The notes: a model not told the origin generated them from the letters alone. Shown: positions 40,918 through 52,963, counted from the first letter of the stretch. The stretch: 64,000 bases of DNA from Bacidia rubella (GCA_032158265.1 JAVTIF010000018.1:496001-560000), one strand, 5' to 3'. Made by a program: numbers and translations.

Positions 40918-42133
40918 ATGAGTTCCAACATACCTTCCGCAGGGTCGTCAGTGGGCCATTCAGGAGCTACAAACACGAGAGTGGTGAGCATCCTGATTCG
41001 TTTATGACTCAACTTTACCCAGGTAGATGCTCATCCGCGTTCAGACGTATCTATGGATATTAGTATCCATTGCATTCACCCTGCTGATAGGCCGTCTCGC
41101 CATACAATGGCGGGTACTTCATAAATTCTGGTGGGACGATGGGCTCATCTGCTTCAGTTGGGTTCTTATGTTGGCGAGCGCTTCAATTGCGCAGTCGCAA
41201 CAGGGTAACCTTGCTCTTGTTGCGGCAGTTCAAAGCGGGAATTTGCATCCACCCCCTGCGGATCTGCCACAGCGGATCCTACACATGATGCATGTTCAAG
41301 TATCGCATGCTCTACTCTACACATTTGCCTTGTGGTCCGTCAAATTTTCGTTTGTGGCTCTCTTTGCAAGATTGGGCGAAAATGTACGCAGTCAAAGAAT
41401 ACTGTGGCCTTGTGCTCTTACGACAACAATAATAACGCTGATGGCCGCGGTGGCCATATCTGGATGGCAATGTACAATGAAGCAATTTCAAAGTGAGTGA
41501 AGCCCCTTGCATAGTGCCAGAAGGTTGACATATCTGTTCAGATTCTTGCAGTAGCAGAGGTCCTGAATCTTTCCCGAAAGCCGCCATTACGGTCACTGCC
41601 GTTATTGACATTCTTTCCGACCTCCTAAGTAAGCTCACTGTCATCAAATGTTCCTTGATGATACTAGACTTGGTACCCAATAACGAGAAGGTTGACTAAT
41701 CAGAGCCTTAGTTATGAGTATGCCTATTGTGATGCTCTGGAACGTTCAGATTGATCTGAAGAAAAAGATTGGCCTTGGCGCGCTCTTTTCGCTCACCCTT
41801 GTGACTATGGCAATCTCCATCGTTCGTGTGGTGGTTGTTGTCTCGGGTACAGGGCCTAATTACGATTCTTTGAGCTTCTGGAGCTCTTTTGAGGTCTTTA
41901 TTGCCATCACTATAGGCTGCCTGGTGTCCTTTCAACCCTGGTTCGTGCGTTCAAACCATAGCAAGCGTACTGGAACGTCAGGTCTTGGGAAAACTTTGCC
42001 AAGTGTACAGAGACTTCAACCAAGGTCAGTCATCAAAATCGATAATTCAGTGACGGTTGAGCTTTCTCAAGCCAGCGCTCACACCAATGGAGAAGCCGAT
42101 CTTCATCCGCGCGGTTCAAAGGAGTATGTTTGA
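40918..42133 (+). CDS. seven-helix integral membrane protein, fungal rhodopsin-domain (Pth11-related) type
   Basis: Four exons, 40918..40983, 41027..41492, 41542..41628 and 41712..42133, give 346 residues. The short first exon encodes MSSNIPSAGSSVGHSGATN. Helices follow: YLWILVSIAFTLLIGRLAI, FWWDDGLICFSWVLMLAS, ALLYTFALWSVKFSFVALF, LTTTIITLMAAVAISGW, then DILSDLLIMSMPIVMLW and LGALFSLTLVTMAISIVRV. The WWDD and the K-F-S-F-V-A-L-F segments, plus D-I-L-S-D-L/S-M-P, are marks of the large fungal 'rhodopsin domain' membrane family, which includes Pth11-like receptors. It lacks the Cys-rich CFEM domain of Pth11 itself. Each intron begins GTGAGC, GTGAGT or GTAAGC. Ligand and pathway are unknown. 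The 66-nt first exon is the least certain part; without it the protein begins at the ATG at 41027. Confidence 0.8.
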
Positions 42134-42240
42134 GGGAGACTATACATCTACGTGGTCTCGCAGTACAGTCTGCAATTAGCAGTACCTGTGGAACGATCAG
42201 ATTTCTCTATTTGGGATCGAAATACGGCAGAACCCTTGTA

Positions 42241-43692
42241 TCAAACCCGTCTTCTCAGTTCATCATCAATCCTAGCAGCTGGCACCTTCTCCGCCGTTAG
42301 ATTGTAGCTCCCAATTTTCACCCCTGGCCCTTCAGTTGCTGTCCCGGAGGCATATTTGTGAATATCCCCGTACATAGACGGCATAGGCTTCTTCAACCAA
42401 TGTCGCCGCACTTTGTCCGCAAGTGTTTCTATCATCCCACGCACAATTGAACCTCTATCCTCGACTAACACAATCTCGCCATCCAGGCGAACCGTGTACC
42501 TTACAAGCACCCCGCCTACATGATAATCGAATGTGGTCTGGGCAACTTCCCTCACCTCCCTCTCATATTGCGATTCGTTGCCCCGAAGGTTCATGTCAAG
42601 AACCCACGCTTGAATTGCGGCGACCACGAGCGAAGCCCCGACAATGTGCACAACCCGCTGCTCTAACCCATTCATCTGCGTGTACCATTGAACGAAGGCT
42701 TTCATCCCATGCTCACCAACTCTCCAGAAAAGAGCCCGTTCAATGTCAGAGAATTGTCGCTTTCGGTGCAGCAATCCTATATCTTGTCGACCCACTCCAT
42801 GTAATGATAATTCACGTTTATCGTTGCCTTGCGTCCCAACACCACTGGCATGGCCCCCAACATCCCCCTCCGTCTCCGTAAAATCCTGTTCCAGAAAATC
42901 CAGCAGGGCCTCTACCTCTCCCACCGCCTCAACACGCACACTCTTTACCCCATTGACACCTAACGTCTCGACAATAACCCGCTCCGGCCCGACCGCAGTC
43001 CCATTGACCAAAGCTACCCCATCCTCACCCTCTACAAGTCCTTCGATGTCATCATCAGTCGTCCACTCGGTCCCTCCTTCCATCGTTGCAGCACGGTCCC
43101 CATCTTGAAACCTCAACGGCAAAAACGCCACCTCACCTACGATCTTCTCACCCCTGTTTAGCCGCCCCACACGCGTCTGGATGAGCGAAGAATTTCCATT
43201 CGATCCTCCGTCCGCAGACGGCAAGAGGCGAAGATAGCGTTTAACAACCGTCTCCGCTACTAGGTAGTGCAGCTCCACGCCGTCGGCGATACCGATTATG
43301 AACTCCCAGTCGGCATATTGGTGAGAATAACCGGGCGCTGTGAGAATGGCAGCTGCGGTATGGTTCGCCTGCAGGTCTTTCTGCGCTGAAAGTAGGATTG
43401 CACGTGCCAATTCTAAGGTGAGAAGGGTGGAAAACAGGGTTGTGTTGGCTAGTCCTGTTATGTTGTGTGTGCTGGTTTTGAGGGATATGGCGGCTGAAGC
43501 CTGGAGAAGACGACCATGACTTTGAAGACTTGGGATTGACGAATTTGTTGGATCTTGAATATCCGTCGTGTCTTCGGCAGGCGTTTGTTTGGGGATTGGA
43601 AGATCGGGAGTGGTGGAGCCTTTAGCAAGCACAAGCAAGGAACAGTATGACGATAGGGCGAAGAAGAGAAGGACGAGCTTTGAAAACATCAT
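42241..43692 (-). CDS. secretory-pathway protein of unknown function
   Basis: Single exon, 483 residues. The start MMFSKLVLLFFALSSYCSLL is a clear signal peptide. There are at least five N-glycosylation sequons (NSS, NIT, NTT, NHT, NESQ excluded). The region 75-170 looks folded (LFSTLLTLELARAILLSAQK, YADWEFIIGIADGVELHYLV). An acidic linker follows, and near residues 355-375 a hydrophobic segment, VVHIVGASLVVAAIQAWVLD, could be a membrane helix. The last 100 residues are folded and basic. I recognise no family. The N-terminus and glycosylation sites place it in the ER lumen, at the cell surface or outside the cell (inference). It is convergent with the rhodopsin-domain gene, 107 bp apart. Confidence 0.65.
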   Translation of the reverse strand: MMFSKLVLLFFALSSYCSLLVLAKGSTTPDLPIPKQTPAEDTTDIQDPTNSSIPSLQSHGRLLQASAAISLKTSTHNITGLANTTLFSTLLTLELARAILLSAQKDLQANHTAAAILTAPGYSHQYADWEFIIGIADGVELHYLVAETVVKRYLRLLPSADGGSNGNSSLIQTRVGRLNRGEKIVGEVAFLPLRFQDGDRAATMEGGTEWTTDDDIEGLVEGEDGVALVNGTAVGPERVIVETLGVNGVKSVRVEAVGEVEALLDFLEQDFTETEGDVGGHASGVGTQGNDKRELSLHGVGRQDIGLLHRKRQFSDIERALFWRVGEHGMKAFVQWYTQMNGLEQRVVHIVGASLVVAAIQAWVLDMNLRGNESQYEREVREVAQTTFDYHVGGVLVRYTVRLDGEIVLVEDRGSIVRGMIETLADKVRRHWLKKPMPSMYGDIHKYASGTATEGPGVKIGSYNLTAEKVPAARIDDELRRRV

Positions 43693-44460
43693 TCAATGCC
43701 TCAAGCGTAGCATGAACAGGTTCGATTGGCCTCTGGAATTTGCTGGCTACAGCAAAAGCAGTGAAGACCTAATCCATACTCATATCGAGAAGTGGATTCA
43801 GAAATTACACATGGGTTTCACAGCAGCTAGACAAGCATACAGAAGGATGCGACTCGTTGCAACCCACGGCTGATCAGTTTCAAAATAGCTCTCAGTGGAA
43901 TATCCATTACATGGGAAAGAATGCCATTCGTTTGATGCGCTTCAAGCGCGTATCATTCCACGGGGCGGAGTGGTTCATCTGTCTTGGTGGTGAGACATAT
44001 GCGCTTTCTGCTGGAGCTTTTACGATATGTTCTAGACAAGCTGCGAATAGAGAAAAGGAATGTCCACAATGTATCGAGGCGCAGAACGCAGATATCGTAG
44101 CTTTTGAATGCATGGTGAGAGTAGGACGATTTGAGTTATTGTAGGTGGAGTAGAAGTCGATCACTAGAAGCTATGCATAGGCATTTTGAGATCTAGAGAG
44201 ACTTTTGGTGTCCTCCATGAAGACTCGTTGCTGTCGCAACAATCAGACCTCAGCGGGCATGTTGAGGCAAGGACCATTCCACGACTAATACAGCCTCGTC
44301 GACGCCTCGCCCAGCCTTATCGATAAGCAACGTCAGCTTGCATTACCGAGATTCTCCGCTTCCTTCGCTGACTTGCACCACCATTAAGCCATAATGTGAC
44401 ACCCAAGGAGTCATTTCCATCATTGCAAATGCAACATCATCCTCGTCAGCGCCTCCAGAT
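43693..44460. promoter_or_regulatory. divergent intergenic region
   Basis: 768 bp between the unknown secretory protein (-) and neutral ceramidase (+). A 95-codon frame at 43857-44144 has no recognised motif. Confidence 0.35.
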
Positions 44461-46770
44461 ATGGCACGCCTGCCTCTCGTCACCGCCTTGGCGACCGCCT
44501 TCCTTGTCTTCATCGCCTATCACTTAAGCCTTCCCTTCAGTCAAACCCTACCCTCTTTCGGCGACATCCTCTCTCACTATTCTCTACACTTCACATGGCT
44601 ACCTTTTTGCCGTTCCACCACTGATAGTCAGCAAGATGGCACAGGCGCCACTACCAATGGGACAATGTACCTCCTTGGGCTTGGCAAGGCCGACATCACA
44701 GGCCCTGTCGTCGAGATAAACCTTATGGGCTATGCTGACCCAGGACAAGTGGGCTCTGGACTCCGCCAAAGACTCTATGCTCGTGCCTTCATCATTGGGA
44801 GTATCAACAGCGCCAATTGGGGCGAAGATAGGTTCGTGTACTTGGTGCTGGATACGCAGAGTGGAGACACAGCAGTGCGGTATGGGATATTGGACGAGTT
44901 GAGGAAGCTGGCGGAGAAGGATTGGACATATGAGGTATATGGGCAACATAATGTGGCGGTCACAGGGACGCATAGCCATTCAGGCCCAGGCGCTTGGTTG
45001 AACTATCTGCTCCCGCAGATCACGAGCAAGGGTTTTGATAAGCAGAGCTACGAGGCGATCGTGCAGGGCGCGGTGTTGAGTATCAAGAGGGCGCATGACA
45101 GTTGCAGGCCAGGCTACTTGAGTGTTGGGTATACGGACATTGAAGATGGGAATAGTAACCGCAGTCCATTTGCGTATTTGGCGAATCTGAAGGAAGAGAG
45201 AAAGAGATACAAACATGATGTGGAAAAGACGATGACAGTGCTGCATTTCATGGAGGCGGGCGATGTGAGTTTGGTGGGAGGTCATAGGGGTGTATTGACG
45301 TGGTATCCAGTTCATGGTACCAGTCTGTATGGCAATAATACTCTAATCAGTGGTGATAATAAGGGCGTCGCTGCGTGGATGTTTGAGCAAGCAATGAAAG
45401 AAGACAATGGTGCAGAGCAAGGTTTCGTGGCAGGCTTCTCGCAAGCGAACGTGGGTGATACAAGTCCGAATGTCTTGGGAGCCTGGTGCGAGGATGGGTC
45501 GGGCGAGATGTGCGATTTCAAGGACAGTACTTGTGGAGGCAAGAACGAGCCTTGTCATGGACGTGGACCGGAATTTACAAAGAATGATAGAGGAGCAGCA
45601 AGTTGCTATGAGATCGGCCGAAGACAGTACGAAGGTGCCAAGCGAGTCTATAGAGCAATGGACGAGATAGGAACTCCCATACAGGGCAGCGTCGTGAAAT
45701 CTGTGCACAGCTTCCAGAATCTATCAGACTTCACTTTTTCGCACCCCAACACTGGCCAGACCGTCCGCACTTGTCCAGCAGCCCTTGGCTACTCCTTCGC
45801 AGCCGGCACGACCGACGGGCCCGGCGCCTTCGACTTCAAACAAGCAGACCCCGGCAAGCCGAATGCAAACCCCTTGTGGGCAGTCGTGAGCGGTGCGTTG
45901 AAAGAGCCTAGCGAAGAGCAAAAAGCGTGCCATGCCCCAAAACCAATCTTGCTTGACGTAGGGGAGATCCACGATCCTTATCAATGGACGCCGAATATCG
46001 TTGACATTCAACTTCTTCGTGTTGGCCAATTGATCATCATAGTGAGCCCTGGTGAAGCAACAACGATGTCTGGACGAAGGTGGAAGCGCGCAATCCATGA
46101 TCTAGCCGAATCGACATCATTGACTGAAGATCTGGAGCCAGTCGTGGTCCTCGGTGGGCCCGCGAACAGCTACACTCACTATATCGCTACAGAAGAGGAA
46201 TATGGGGTTCAGCGGTACGAAGGCGCGAGCACGCTTTATGGTCCGCACACACTTGACGCCTTCATCGAGCTTAACAAGCGCCATCTGCCCTACCTCTCCG
46301 CAGATAACCAGGCGAAACCGGAGTCAGGTCCGTATCCGGAGAACAACGTCAATCGGTCCCTTAGCTTCATCATGCCCGTGGTTTTCGATCGCGCACCGTT
46401 CTTTAAGTCTTTTGGGGACGTGCTCGAAGACGTGAATGGCGCGTATATGCTAGGCGAGAAGGTCACGGCAACGTTCGTGGCGGCGAATCCAAGAAATGAT
46501 TTGAGGCTTGAGGAGACTTATGCTGCCGTAGAACAGCATTTACCGAACGGAACTTGGAGAAGGGTGAGAGACGATGCTGATTGGAACCTTGTCTCTGAGT
46601 GGAGGAGAACAAGTACTGTGCTTGCTACAAGCGAGGTAAGAATCACGTGGGAGATTGCCGGGGAGCAGAGAGGGGAGAGGTTCAGATTGAGGTATTATGG
46701 TGCTAGTAAGGGTATTGGAGGTGGAATTGAGCAGTTTGAGGGCGTAAGTGGGGCGTTCGAGATTGTGTGA
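44461..46770 (+). CDS. neutral/alkaline ceramidase
   Basis: Single exon, 769 residues. It hydrolyses the amide bond of ceramide to sphingosine and a fatty acid. The N-terminus MARLPLVTALATAFLVFIAY is a signal peptide or signal anchor, placing the enzyme in the secretory pathway or at the cell surface. The core begins LGLGKADITGPVVEINLMGY and GLRQRLYARAFIIG. Zinc ligands are within GTHSHSGPG (His171, His173). The conserved motif NVGDTSPN holds the nucleophile Ser335. The C-terminal Ig-like domain starts after about residue 620 (FIMPVVFDRAPFFKSFGDVL). The length matches the family (about 700-780). There is no intron. All catalytic motifs seen are intact. Confidence 0.92.
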   Translation: MARLPLVTALATAFLVFIAYHLSLPFSQTLPSFGDILSHYSLHFTWLPFCRSTTDSQQDGTGATTNGTMYLLGLGKADITGPVVEINLMGYADPGQVGSGLRQRLYARAFIIGSINSANWGEDRFVYLVLDTQSGDTAVRYGILDELRKLAEKDWTYEVYGQHNVAVTGTHSHSGPGAWLNYLLPQITSKGFDKQSYEAIVQGAVLSIKRAHDSCRPGYLSVGYTDIEDGNSNRSPFAYLANLKEERKRYKHDVEKTMTVLHFMEAGDVSLVGGHRGVLTWYPVHGTSLYGNNTLISGDNKGVAAWMFEQAMKEDNGAEQGFVAGFSQANVGDTSPNVLGAWCEDGSGEMCDFKDSTCGGKNEPCHGRGPEFTKNDRGAASCYEIGRRQYEGAKRVYRAMDEIGTPIQGSVVKSVHSFQNLSDFTFSHPNTGQTVRTCPAALGYSFAAGTTDGPGAFDFKQADPGKPNANPLWAVVSGALKEPSEEQKACHAPKPILLDVGEIHDPYQWTPNIVDIQLLRVGQLIIIVSPGEATTMSGRRWKRAIHDLAESTSLTEDLEPVVVLGGPANSYTHYIATEEEYGVQRYEGASTLYGPHTLDAFIELNKRHLPYLSADNQAKPESGPYPENNVNRSLSFIMPVVFDRAPFFKSFGDVLEDVNGAYMLGEKVTATFVAANPRNDLRLEETYAAVEQHLPNGTWRRVRDDADWNLVSEWRRTSTVLATSEVRITWEIAGEQRGERFRLRYYGASKGIGGGIEQFEGVSGAFEIV

Positions 46771-46963
46771 GGACCTCTGGCCATTGTGAGCATTCTAGGC
46801 TGCAGCGCCACTACTGTAGGTAGGATCCTTCCGAGCTAGCGATGACTTGACGTCCTGCTGCTGCAAGGTTATCCTTTTTGACGTCGCTCACTCTATCTCG
46901 CCATACTACAAGGGACGAGCTTCAGTTGACCAAACATTAAAGCAACCATCGGAGATTCTGAAC
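46771..46963. other. short intergenic region
   Basis: 3' end of ceramidase and promoter of the next gene. Confidence 0.4.
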
Positions 46964-48013
46964 ATGTCATCTCTTGATACCCCAGGGTCGAATCCACAGC
47001 TGGAATGCCCCCTGTACACCATTCTCCCAGCAGAACTCCGCAACACAATCTTCGACCTCGCAATCACCCCATCCCCACATCTCGAAAACCCCCTCCCCAA
47101 AGACCACGACTGCTACCGCCCGCATTTTCGCCACCACGAACGAAGACTCAGCACAGCCGTCCTCCGCACCTGCAAACGGATCCACACCGAAACAGCGCAT
47201 CTCCCTCAGCAGAACCACGAGATCGTCCTCTGGTTTGAGAACGGACCATCAAAACCCGCCTATACCCTGCCGAACCTCCCCAAGCTAACACGCTTACACT
47301 TATTCACGCAACAATACTGGCTTGAATCCTGGAAATTCGAGATCCCGCGGCTAGTCTCCATGACCCCTATGTTGAAGCACCTGACAATCACAATGCGCTA
47401 CACAGACTGGTGGAATTGGGCATCCGATAATCCAGACGACATCTTGCTTCTAGATGCGAAATGGTACAGTCAGGCCACAAAGTCCATGTTCAACGATACC
47501 GGATACCCAAGCCGATCCGGCTTCCTGAGGCAGGCCTGGGGCAGCCAGTTCCAATGTTTTGAGCATCTGGAAACCCTGGAGTTGGAGCTCGAGACCATCG
47601 CGCAGAAGAAAGATCAGCTTGATCGCGTCGTCGCCGTTGCCAAAACTTGGCAGTTCCCTCTGGATGGTGGGAACGCTAGTTTGGTTCTGGATCCGAGAGG
47701 AACGAGAAGGAAGGGCTGGGTGGGTGCTAAACTCGGTACGATCGTTTTGCTGAGTGCTGAAGACGCTGCTAACGAAGTGATAGCAACGGGTCATGCCTCG
47801 TCTATCCCACAGGAAGAGAAGCAGGATCTCATCGCCGACGGTGTAGATTTCTCGATCTCGGACTGCGAGCCGGAGATCCGCGGCGAGGAGTTGATGGTCT
47901 ATTATGTTGTCAGCCTTACTTACAGAGCGGTCGATGTGCCAGCGAAGGCGTTTGCGAATGTGGTGATTTATGACGATGATAATTTTGGGTGTTTTCCCTC
48001 GACTTTCGACTAA
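46964..48013 (+). CDS. F-box-like fungal protein (DUF7730/2EXR type)
   Basis: The ATG at 46964 opens a 349-residue frame; the upstream in-frame codons are non-ATG. Near the start, LYTILPAELRNTIFDLAIT is the L-P-x-E-L-R-N-x-I-x-x-x-A motif of fungal F-box-like proteins. It is followed by RLSTAVLRTCKRIHTETAHL, the usual second block (a list of 'records' ending in an exit to a conserved Thr-Cys-Arg/Lys). The remainder, with leucine-rich spacing (LPKLTRLHLFTQQYWLES), is not recognisable. F-box proteins usually bring substrates to SCF ubiquitin ligases. Members of this fungal group are mostly uncharacterised. No signal peptide or membrane segment is visible. Confidence 0.65.
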   Translation: MSSLDTPGSNPQLECPLYTILPAELRNTIFDLAITPSPHLENPLPKDHDCYRPHFRHHERRLSTAVLRTCKRIHTETAHLPQQNHEIVLWFENGPSKPAYTLPNLPKLTRLHLFTQQYWLESWKFEIPRLVSMTPMLKHLTITMRYTDWWNWASDNPDDILLLDAKWYSQATKSMFNDTGYPSRSGFLRQAWGSQFQCFEHLETLELELETIAQKKDQLDRVVAVAKTWQFPLDGGNASLVLDPRGTRRKGWVGAKLGTIVLLSAEDAANEVIATGHASSIPQEEKQDLIADGVDFSISDCEPEIRGEELMVYYVVSLTYRAVDVPAKAFANVVIYDDDNFGCFPSTFD

Positions 48014-48901
48014 AGCCAACGATGAATATCCGAAATATGAGAGTTCAGGCATGTCAATAAAAAGGAAGTCCCGAGGACTTTCTTCACTTTGAGGTCTGGT
48101 CGTGAAGTGCCCATATACTTGTTCTCATACCACTACTATTCGTCATCAAAAAGCTTGTGCAAATTACATCCCACTCATAAGGGCGATCTGGAAGATGAGT
48201 CTGATGAGTCGTCTTCCCGGCGCGTTATCTTCCCCCTTTCTTCCCCACCTTTTCGCCATCTCAACCCAACCCAACCCAACCCAGCCAAGAGAGAGATGAT
48301 CGATCCTATCTATGATATCATAGTAACCTGAAGTCTGCGTCTACTTTACCTACCTCGGGACTATCTATCAATATATCTAGATCAAGACCTTTTTTTTTTC
48401 TCCCTTCCCAATCTTAAAAATGAAAAAAAGGGGCTTGTATCATGTTGTTGTTCCACTATTATTGAAGGGCTGTAGAAGATCGGGGGTGAAAGGTATGGGG
48501 GATTCTTCTCTTTTTCCCACACGGAACCGACTCTAGCGCCATGGATTCAATTCCCCCACCCACGAGCCAACAATCAGTAATGCCCGTGGGGTTGGGGGGG
48601 GGGGGGGAAGCCACCACACACGTACATTAGCCAGCCATAACATAAAACCGGCAGTGATGGATGGGATGGGCGTTGGTTGAGCAAATAAATTTCTAAGAGC
48701 TTATCTAGCTCTGTTTGGTGGTGTGTTTCAGTAGCCAGCCTTTGAGGTAATTTAGCAATACAGATAATGATTTGGCACGCTTGGCTAAAACGAAACGCGG
48801 ATAGACAACAAGTCCCCCACCAGTTCATAGCTAGAGAGTCCCTGCTGCGAGACGCTAGCACTTCTCGTGAAGCTAGCAAGCACTCCTCCCTCGGGATGGG
48901 T
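48014..48901. other. convergent 3' region with low-complexity tracts
   Basis: It holds a (CAACC)n-like run near 48252-48279, an interrupted A/T-rich segment near 48390-48430 and a G-run near 48591-48608. No gene seen. Confidence 0.5.
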
Positions 48902-51900
48902 CTACTTCTTCTCTCCTCCACCTAGCATCATAGCCTTGAAATCAGCATTACTCTTCGGCTTCGCACTTTCCTTCTCCCAGCCCTTCTCCGCTCCATCACC
49001 TTCAGCATCCCCCTCCTCCTTTCCCTCCGCCTCCATTGGCTTTGCCCTATCCCCATCTAATCCCACCCCACTCCTCTTCAGCCCTAACCCACCTTTCCCA
49101 CCTCTCCTCCCAGCACCAACACCCGGTCGTCGCACCAGTGTAGGCGCCGGCAACGCAGACACGGTCTCCTTCTTCTTCTGAGCAGGTTTAAGCTTGTCAG
49201 ACTTCTTCTCCGCTTTCATCTGCTTCATCTCATTCACAGTCCCCACGCCCAGGCGTCGATCGGGCTGGATCTCATAACCATCAAGAGCGAGCGAAGCTTT
49301 ACCGACGCTGGACTGCTCTTTGTACTCGATGATGGCGCCTTGGTGATCTGGTCGTAGGAGCAGGCGGACGATCTCGCCGTGGGGCTCTGCTAGTTGGCGG
49401 ATCCGCGCGTCGTTGATCGTGTCTGGTACGTTGAGTAGCGCGAGTGTTCGCGATTGGATTTCTTCTCGCTTGATCCTTGCGTCGAGGTCGGATGTGGCGG
49501 CTGTTTCGGTGTCTCCGTTGGGGCCTACGGAGGGCGAGGCTGTGGTGCGCTGGGATCTTGAGGCGTTTTTTGAGGCTTCCCGCTTTTCCTTGTCGTTGGT
49601 TGATTCGATGACTTTGAGGGTGCGTCCGTTTAGATTGGTGAGGTTGAGCGCTAGACCTTTCTCGGCATCCTCTTTATGGCGATAGACAACCCAGGCGAAG
49701 CCTTTTGGTTCTCCATTGAGCTTTGGTGGGGGGAGTCGGACGCTTTCTACGCTTCCGTGCTGGGAGAAGAGCTTCTTAAGATCCTGGATTGTTGCATTTG
49801 CAGGTACATTCAAAATGAAGAGTTCTCGACCTTCGTACATTGGCCCTTGTCGCTTCTGTTTTTTTGTAGGATCCGAGATCTTCGCAAGAAGTTCGAGATC
49901 TCCCTCCAATTTCTCTCCGTCCAGGGCAGTCGCCGCTTGAGCCTGATTTGACCATTTGAATTGTATATATGCAAAGCGGCGGTGGTTATTATATTTGAGC
50001 GAAGGGAAGCGGACGTCGACAATCTCACCAAACTAACCGAGAGTCAGCACACAACCATGTTTGATCATCCGAAAAAGGACTGACCTCTTTGAACTTGTCC
50101 CTTATCCAGGCCTCGTCAGCAGTGGGCGGGAAGTTGCAAACATACAAGGTCGTGCCCGAGCCCACTTGGACTTCTATATCGTTGCCGTCGAATGATTTCA
50201 TGTCTCTGGTTTGAGCGGTCAAGACATCTTCCTTCGACTCAAACTCAATGGACGCCGTGGCGGAGTGGCCATCCTCCTCTCTGAGCACCTTGAGACTGTT
50301 TATCGTTCCACACTGGTCAACATTAGCAGATAGGGAAGGGACTTCGGAAACAGGGCACTTACGTCTCGGAAATAGTGGCGAACTCTAGCCTCGGTGGTGG
50401 CGACAGGCAAGTTTTTGACAATGACAGTAGCGTTCTCACGGTCGCGCTTAAGCTGTGAGGGTGCGGGTGGGCTCTGTTCCTGAATTTGAGGCTCTATGGA
50501 CGGCATCTCCTCGGGGCGAGTCTTCTTACTGGGTGCTTCTTCCACATTATCGTCACGCTTCCGTTTCCCAAGATTGTCCTGATCATCACCATTGACAGGT
50601 ACGCCCGGGGTCTCGAGCTGCTGTTGGGCAAGCTGGTACTGGTATTGCTCGTACGCTTCCTTCTCTCGCCGCTTCTTGATGACATTGTTCTGCTTCCAAA
50701 CCTCGATGTTCGCGGATTGAAGTTGCTCGGCATCTTCATGATCTTCGCAATGGTGCAGGTACGTCTGAACAATCTTTTCTGGCCAGTTGAGATCATTCCG
50801 TCGCATCGCTTGCTGGAGAACCCTGGTGGCCTCGGTCGGTCTGACAAACCTCCCACTATCCGGACCACCTTCGCTGTAGGTTAGCTTTGCCCACGTGACC
50901 ATCTCGAATACATAGTAGCGAAGCCAAAAATCATAGTCATGGCCTTTCCTGGGTATCAGCTTTCGGAAGGTTTCGCGGGCAGCACTCCAATTGCGAGCTT
51001 GGGTTAGGTATTTGATGTAGATCTTCTCGAGACGATATTCGGGATCTCCCTGGTAGCCCTTTCCGTACTTTTTGTGACCAACAGTCTCCACATCTTCGAT
51101 AGCGGAGCGAATCCCTACTTCAGCAACGTCCATCTCTTCGTCGGTAGAGCTTGATTTGAAGGCTCTGCGTCGGAGATACCCACACCAAGCAGTTGTCACC
51201 ATGAGAATCTCGTCCATCTCGTTAAGATCTAGGATACCCGAACTAGTCGCTCTATGCTTGATCTCGCCGATGCCAGCAAAAGAGACATCAGCTATTTCCG
51301 CTGCAAGCAAATACTGTGCCCACAGAGTGCCAGACCAAGGACAATGTCGTGTCGCTTTATCAAGAATGGGCAATATCGACAGGTCTTGCTGTTTGTGCTG
51401 GACAATCTCCTCGTTCAGAAACATTATATAAGCTTCCCACAACTCGGTCCTAGCAGGAAATCTTAGGAGCGCACGTTGATAGAGTGCATTTATGAGGTCA
51501 ACACTGAAGGCGTTCCTTTTACGGCTTAGGCTCGTTTCGTAGTCAATATACTCGCTGAAGGCTTGCAGCTCGGCCTCCTGATCACCTTTCTGGCTGGCAC
51601 GCAAAACATTGATCTCTTTGAAGTCGCGCATTTCATACTTGTGCTTGGCTTCTGCACCTAAGTGATTTGCTCTGACCATGGTCGATTCCCAGTTGGCATT
51701 GTCATGTGCAGATAGAAAGGTTGAGAACTTCTGCGAGGTTTGGTCCCATGTAGCGTGTGGAATCTGAAGGCGGGCCATGAACCAACGTTGCATTTTTGCG
51801 ACAATATCTGGTTGAGGCTTTTGGCCCGATCCTTCGAGATCTTGAAGAAGAAGGTCGGTGTACTGGTCCCATAGTTGATTGCTGTCGTTGATACGCCACA

Positions 51901-52963
51901 ACGTCTCTTGAGTAGCACGTTGCCATACACTCAGGACTTGCTGCCAGCCAAAGATTTCCAACGCCATCAACCGTTCTTCGTCTGGTGCGAGCTCTCCATT
52001 TTTGTTGGTGTTGGTCCTCTCTTCTCTTGACATTAACCTGTGATATTCCGAGAGCATCCACTGACCGTAAATCAGCCACACTTTTGAGCTTGTAGTCTCT
52101 TCGTTCACCGCCTTTTCACAGAGCTCCCTTATTGACAACTTGTCTTCGAACGAAGTAGCAAGGAGGATTTGGTCTTGTATCCAGTCTGCCCAAAGGTCTT
52201 CACCAATCGCAAATCGAGCGCTCATGTTTTCTCTTGCACCTTGTAGATCCCGTAACAATTCATATGAGTGAGGGTCACCGGAGGTGTTTGAAGATGACTG
52301 CAGGCGGATATGATTTAGTAGGCCTCTGTGGAGGAGATTGATGAGCTTGGTGTAGGTTTCGGACGCAAAAGGATTTTGGAGGACCTGGTTGCCTGCTTCG
52401 GTGATGATCTGAAGCTCAGACTCGGACAGAGCTTTAGAGTGGTACACGCGAGGCGTTGGCGTTGATTGCGGAGAATCGGTCATTGTGACGTCGAAAGAGC
52501 CTGCGCGAAGCCTCGAAGTGGCCTCGGACCTAGTCATATTTTGTAAGCTTGGTAGGGTGGTAGCAACAAGCGTTTCAGCACTTCGCAATCCTGTAGCGTT
52601 CGCTCTTGCCGTCTGTTGATGATGTTGCATCGAAGCCAAGTCAGCAAGGGTATCCATGCCAGCAGTTGATGGTTGCCTGTAGGTCCTGCTGCCATCGCCT
52701 GACGGCGTTGAGCTCACACTTGTACGTTGCCGCGTGCCCGGGCTTCCATTGGCAGGTGATGAGTCTTGTCGCTGGAGTGGCGCGGCAGTGTTGTGAGATA
52801 GCAGGGTCGGAGTGCTTGTGTGTGAGAGGTGACTGGAGTTGGTGGAGGCTTTTGAGGTTCGAGGTTTCAACGCTTTCTTGGCAGAGCTTCTGGGTGCATG
52901 TGTCGGAGGGGGTGGGGTCGCGGTGGGCGAGTCTTGAGGGGAGAGAAGGGAGCTGATGTCCAT
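48902..52963 (-). CDS. Prp24/SART3-type U6 snRNP assembly factor
   Basis: Three exons, 52963..50363, 50312..50085 and 50032..48902, separated by introns of 50 and 52 nt, give 1319 residues. It should anneal U6 to U4 snRNA and recycle snRNPs in the nucleus. A disordered Ser/Thr-rich head of about 170 residues is followed by HAT repeats to about residue 750: VWLIYGQWMLSEY, ELWEAYIMFLNEEIV, GTLWAQYLLAAEIADV and DFWLRYYVFEMVTWAK. RRM domains follow. The first (VIVKNLPVATTEARVRHYF) crosses intron 1. The next (TLYVCNFPPTADEAWIRDKF) crosses intron 2 into FGEIVDVRFPS. The third is ELFILNVPANATIQDLKKLF, and the fourth is TLALLNVPDTINDARIRQLA. The last residues, KPKSNADFKAMML, form the Lsm-interaction motif. 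Yeast Prp24 lacks HAT repeats, so the animal SART3 layout is closer. Confidence 0.9.

Noticed and set aside
48252..48279. (CAACC)n-like run considered as telomere-type repeat
   Set aside because: Only about four units, unlike fungal TTAGGG/CCCTAA, and in the middle of ordinary genes.
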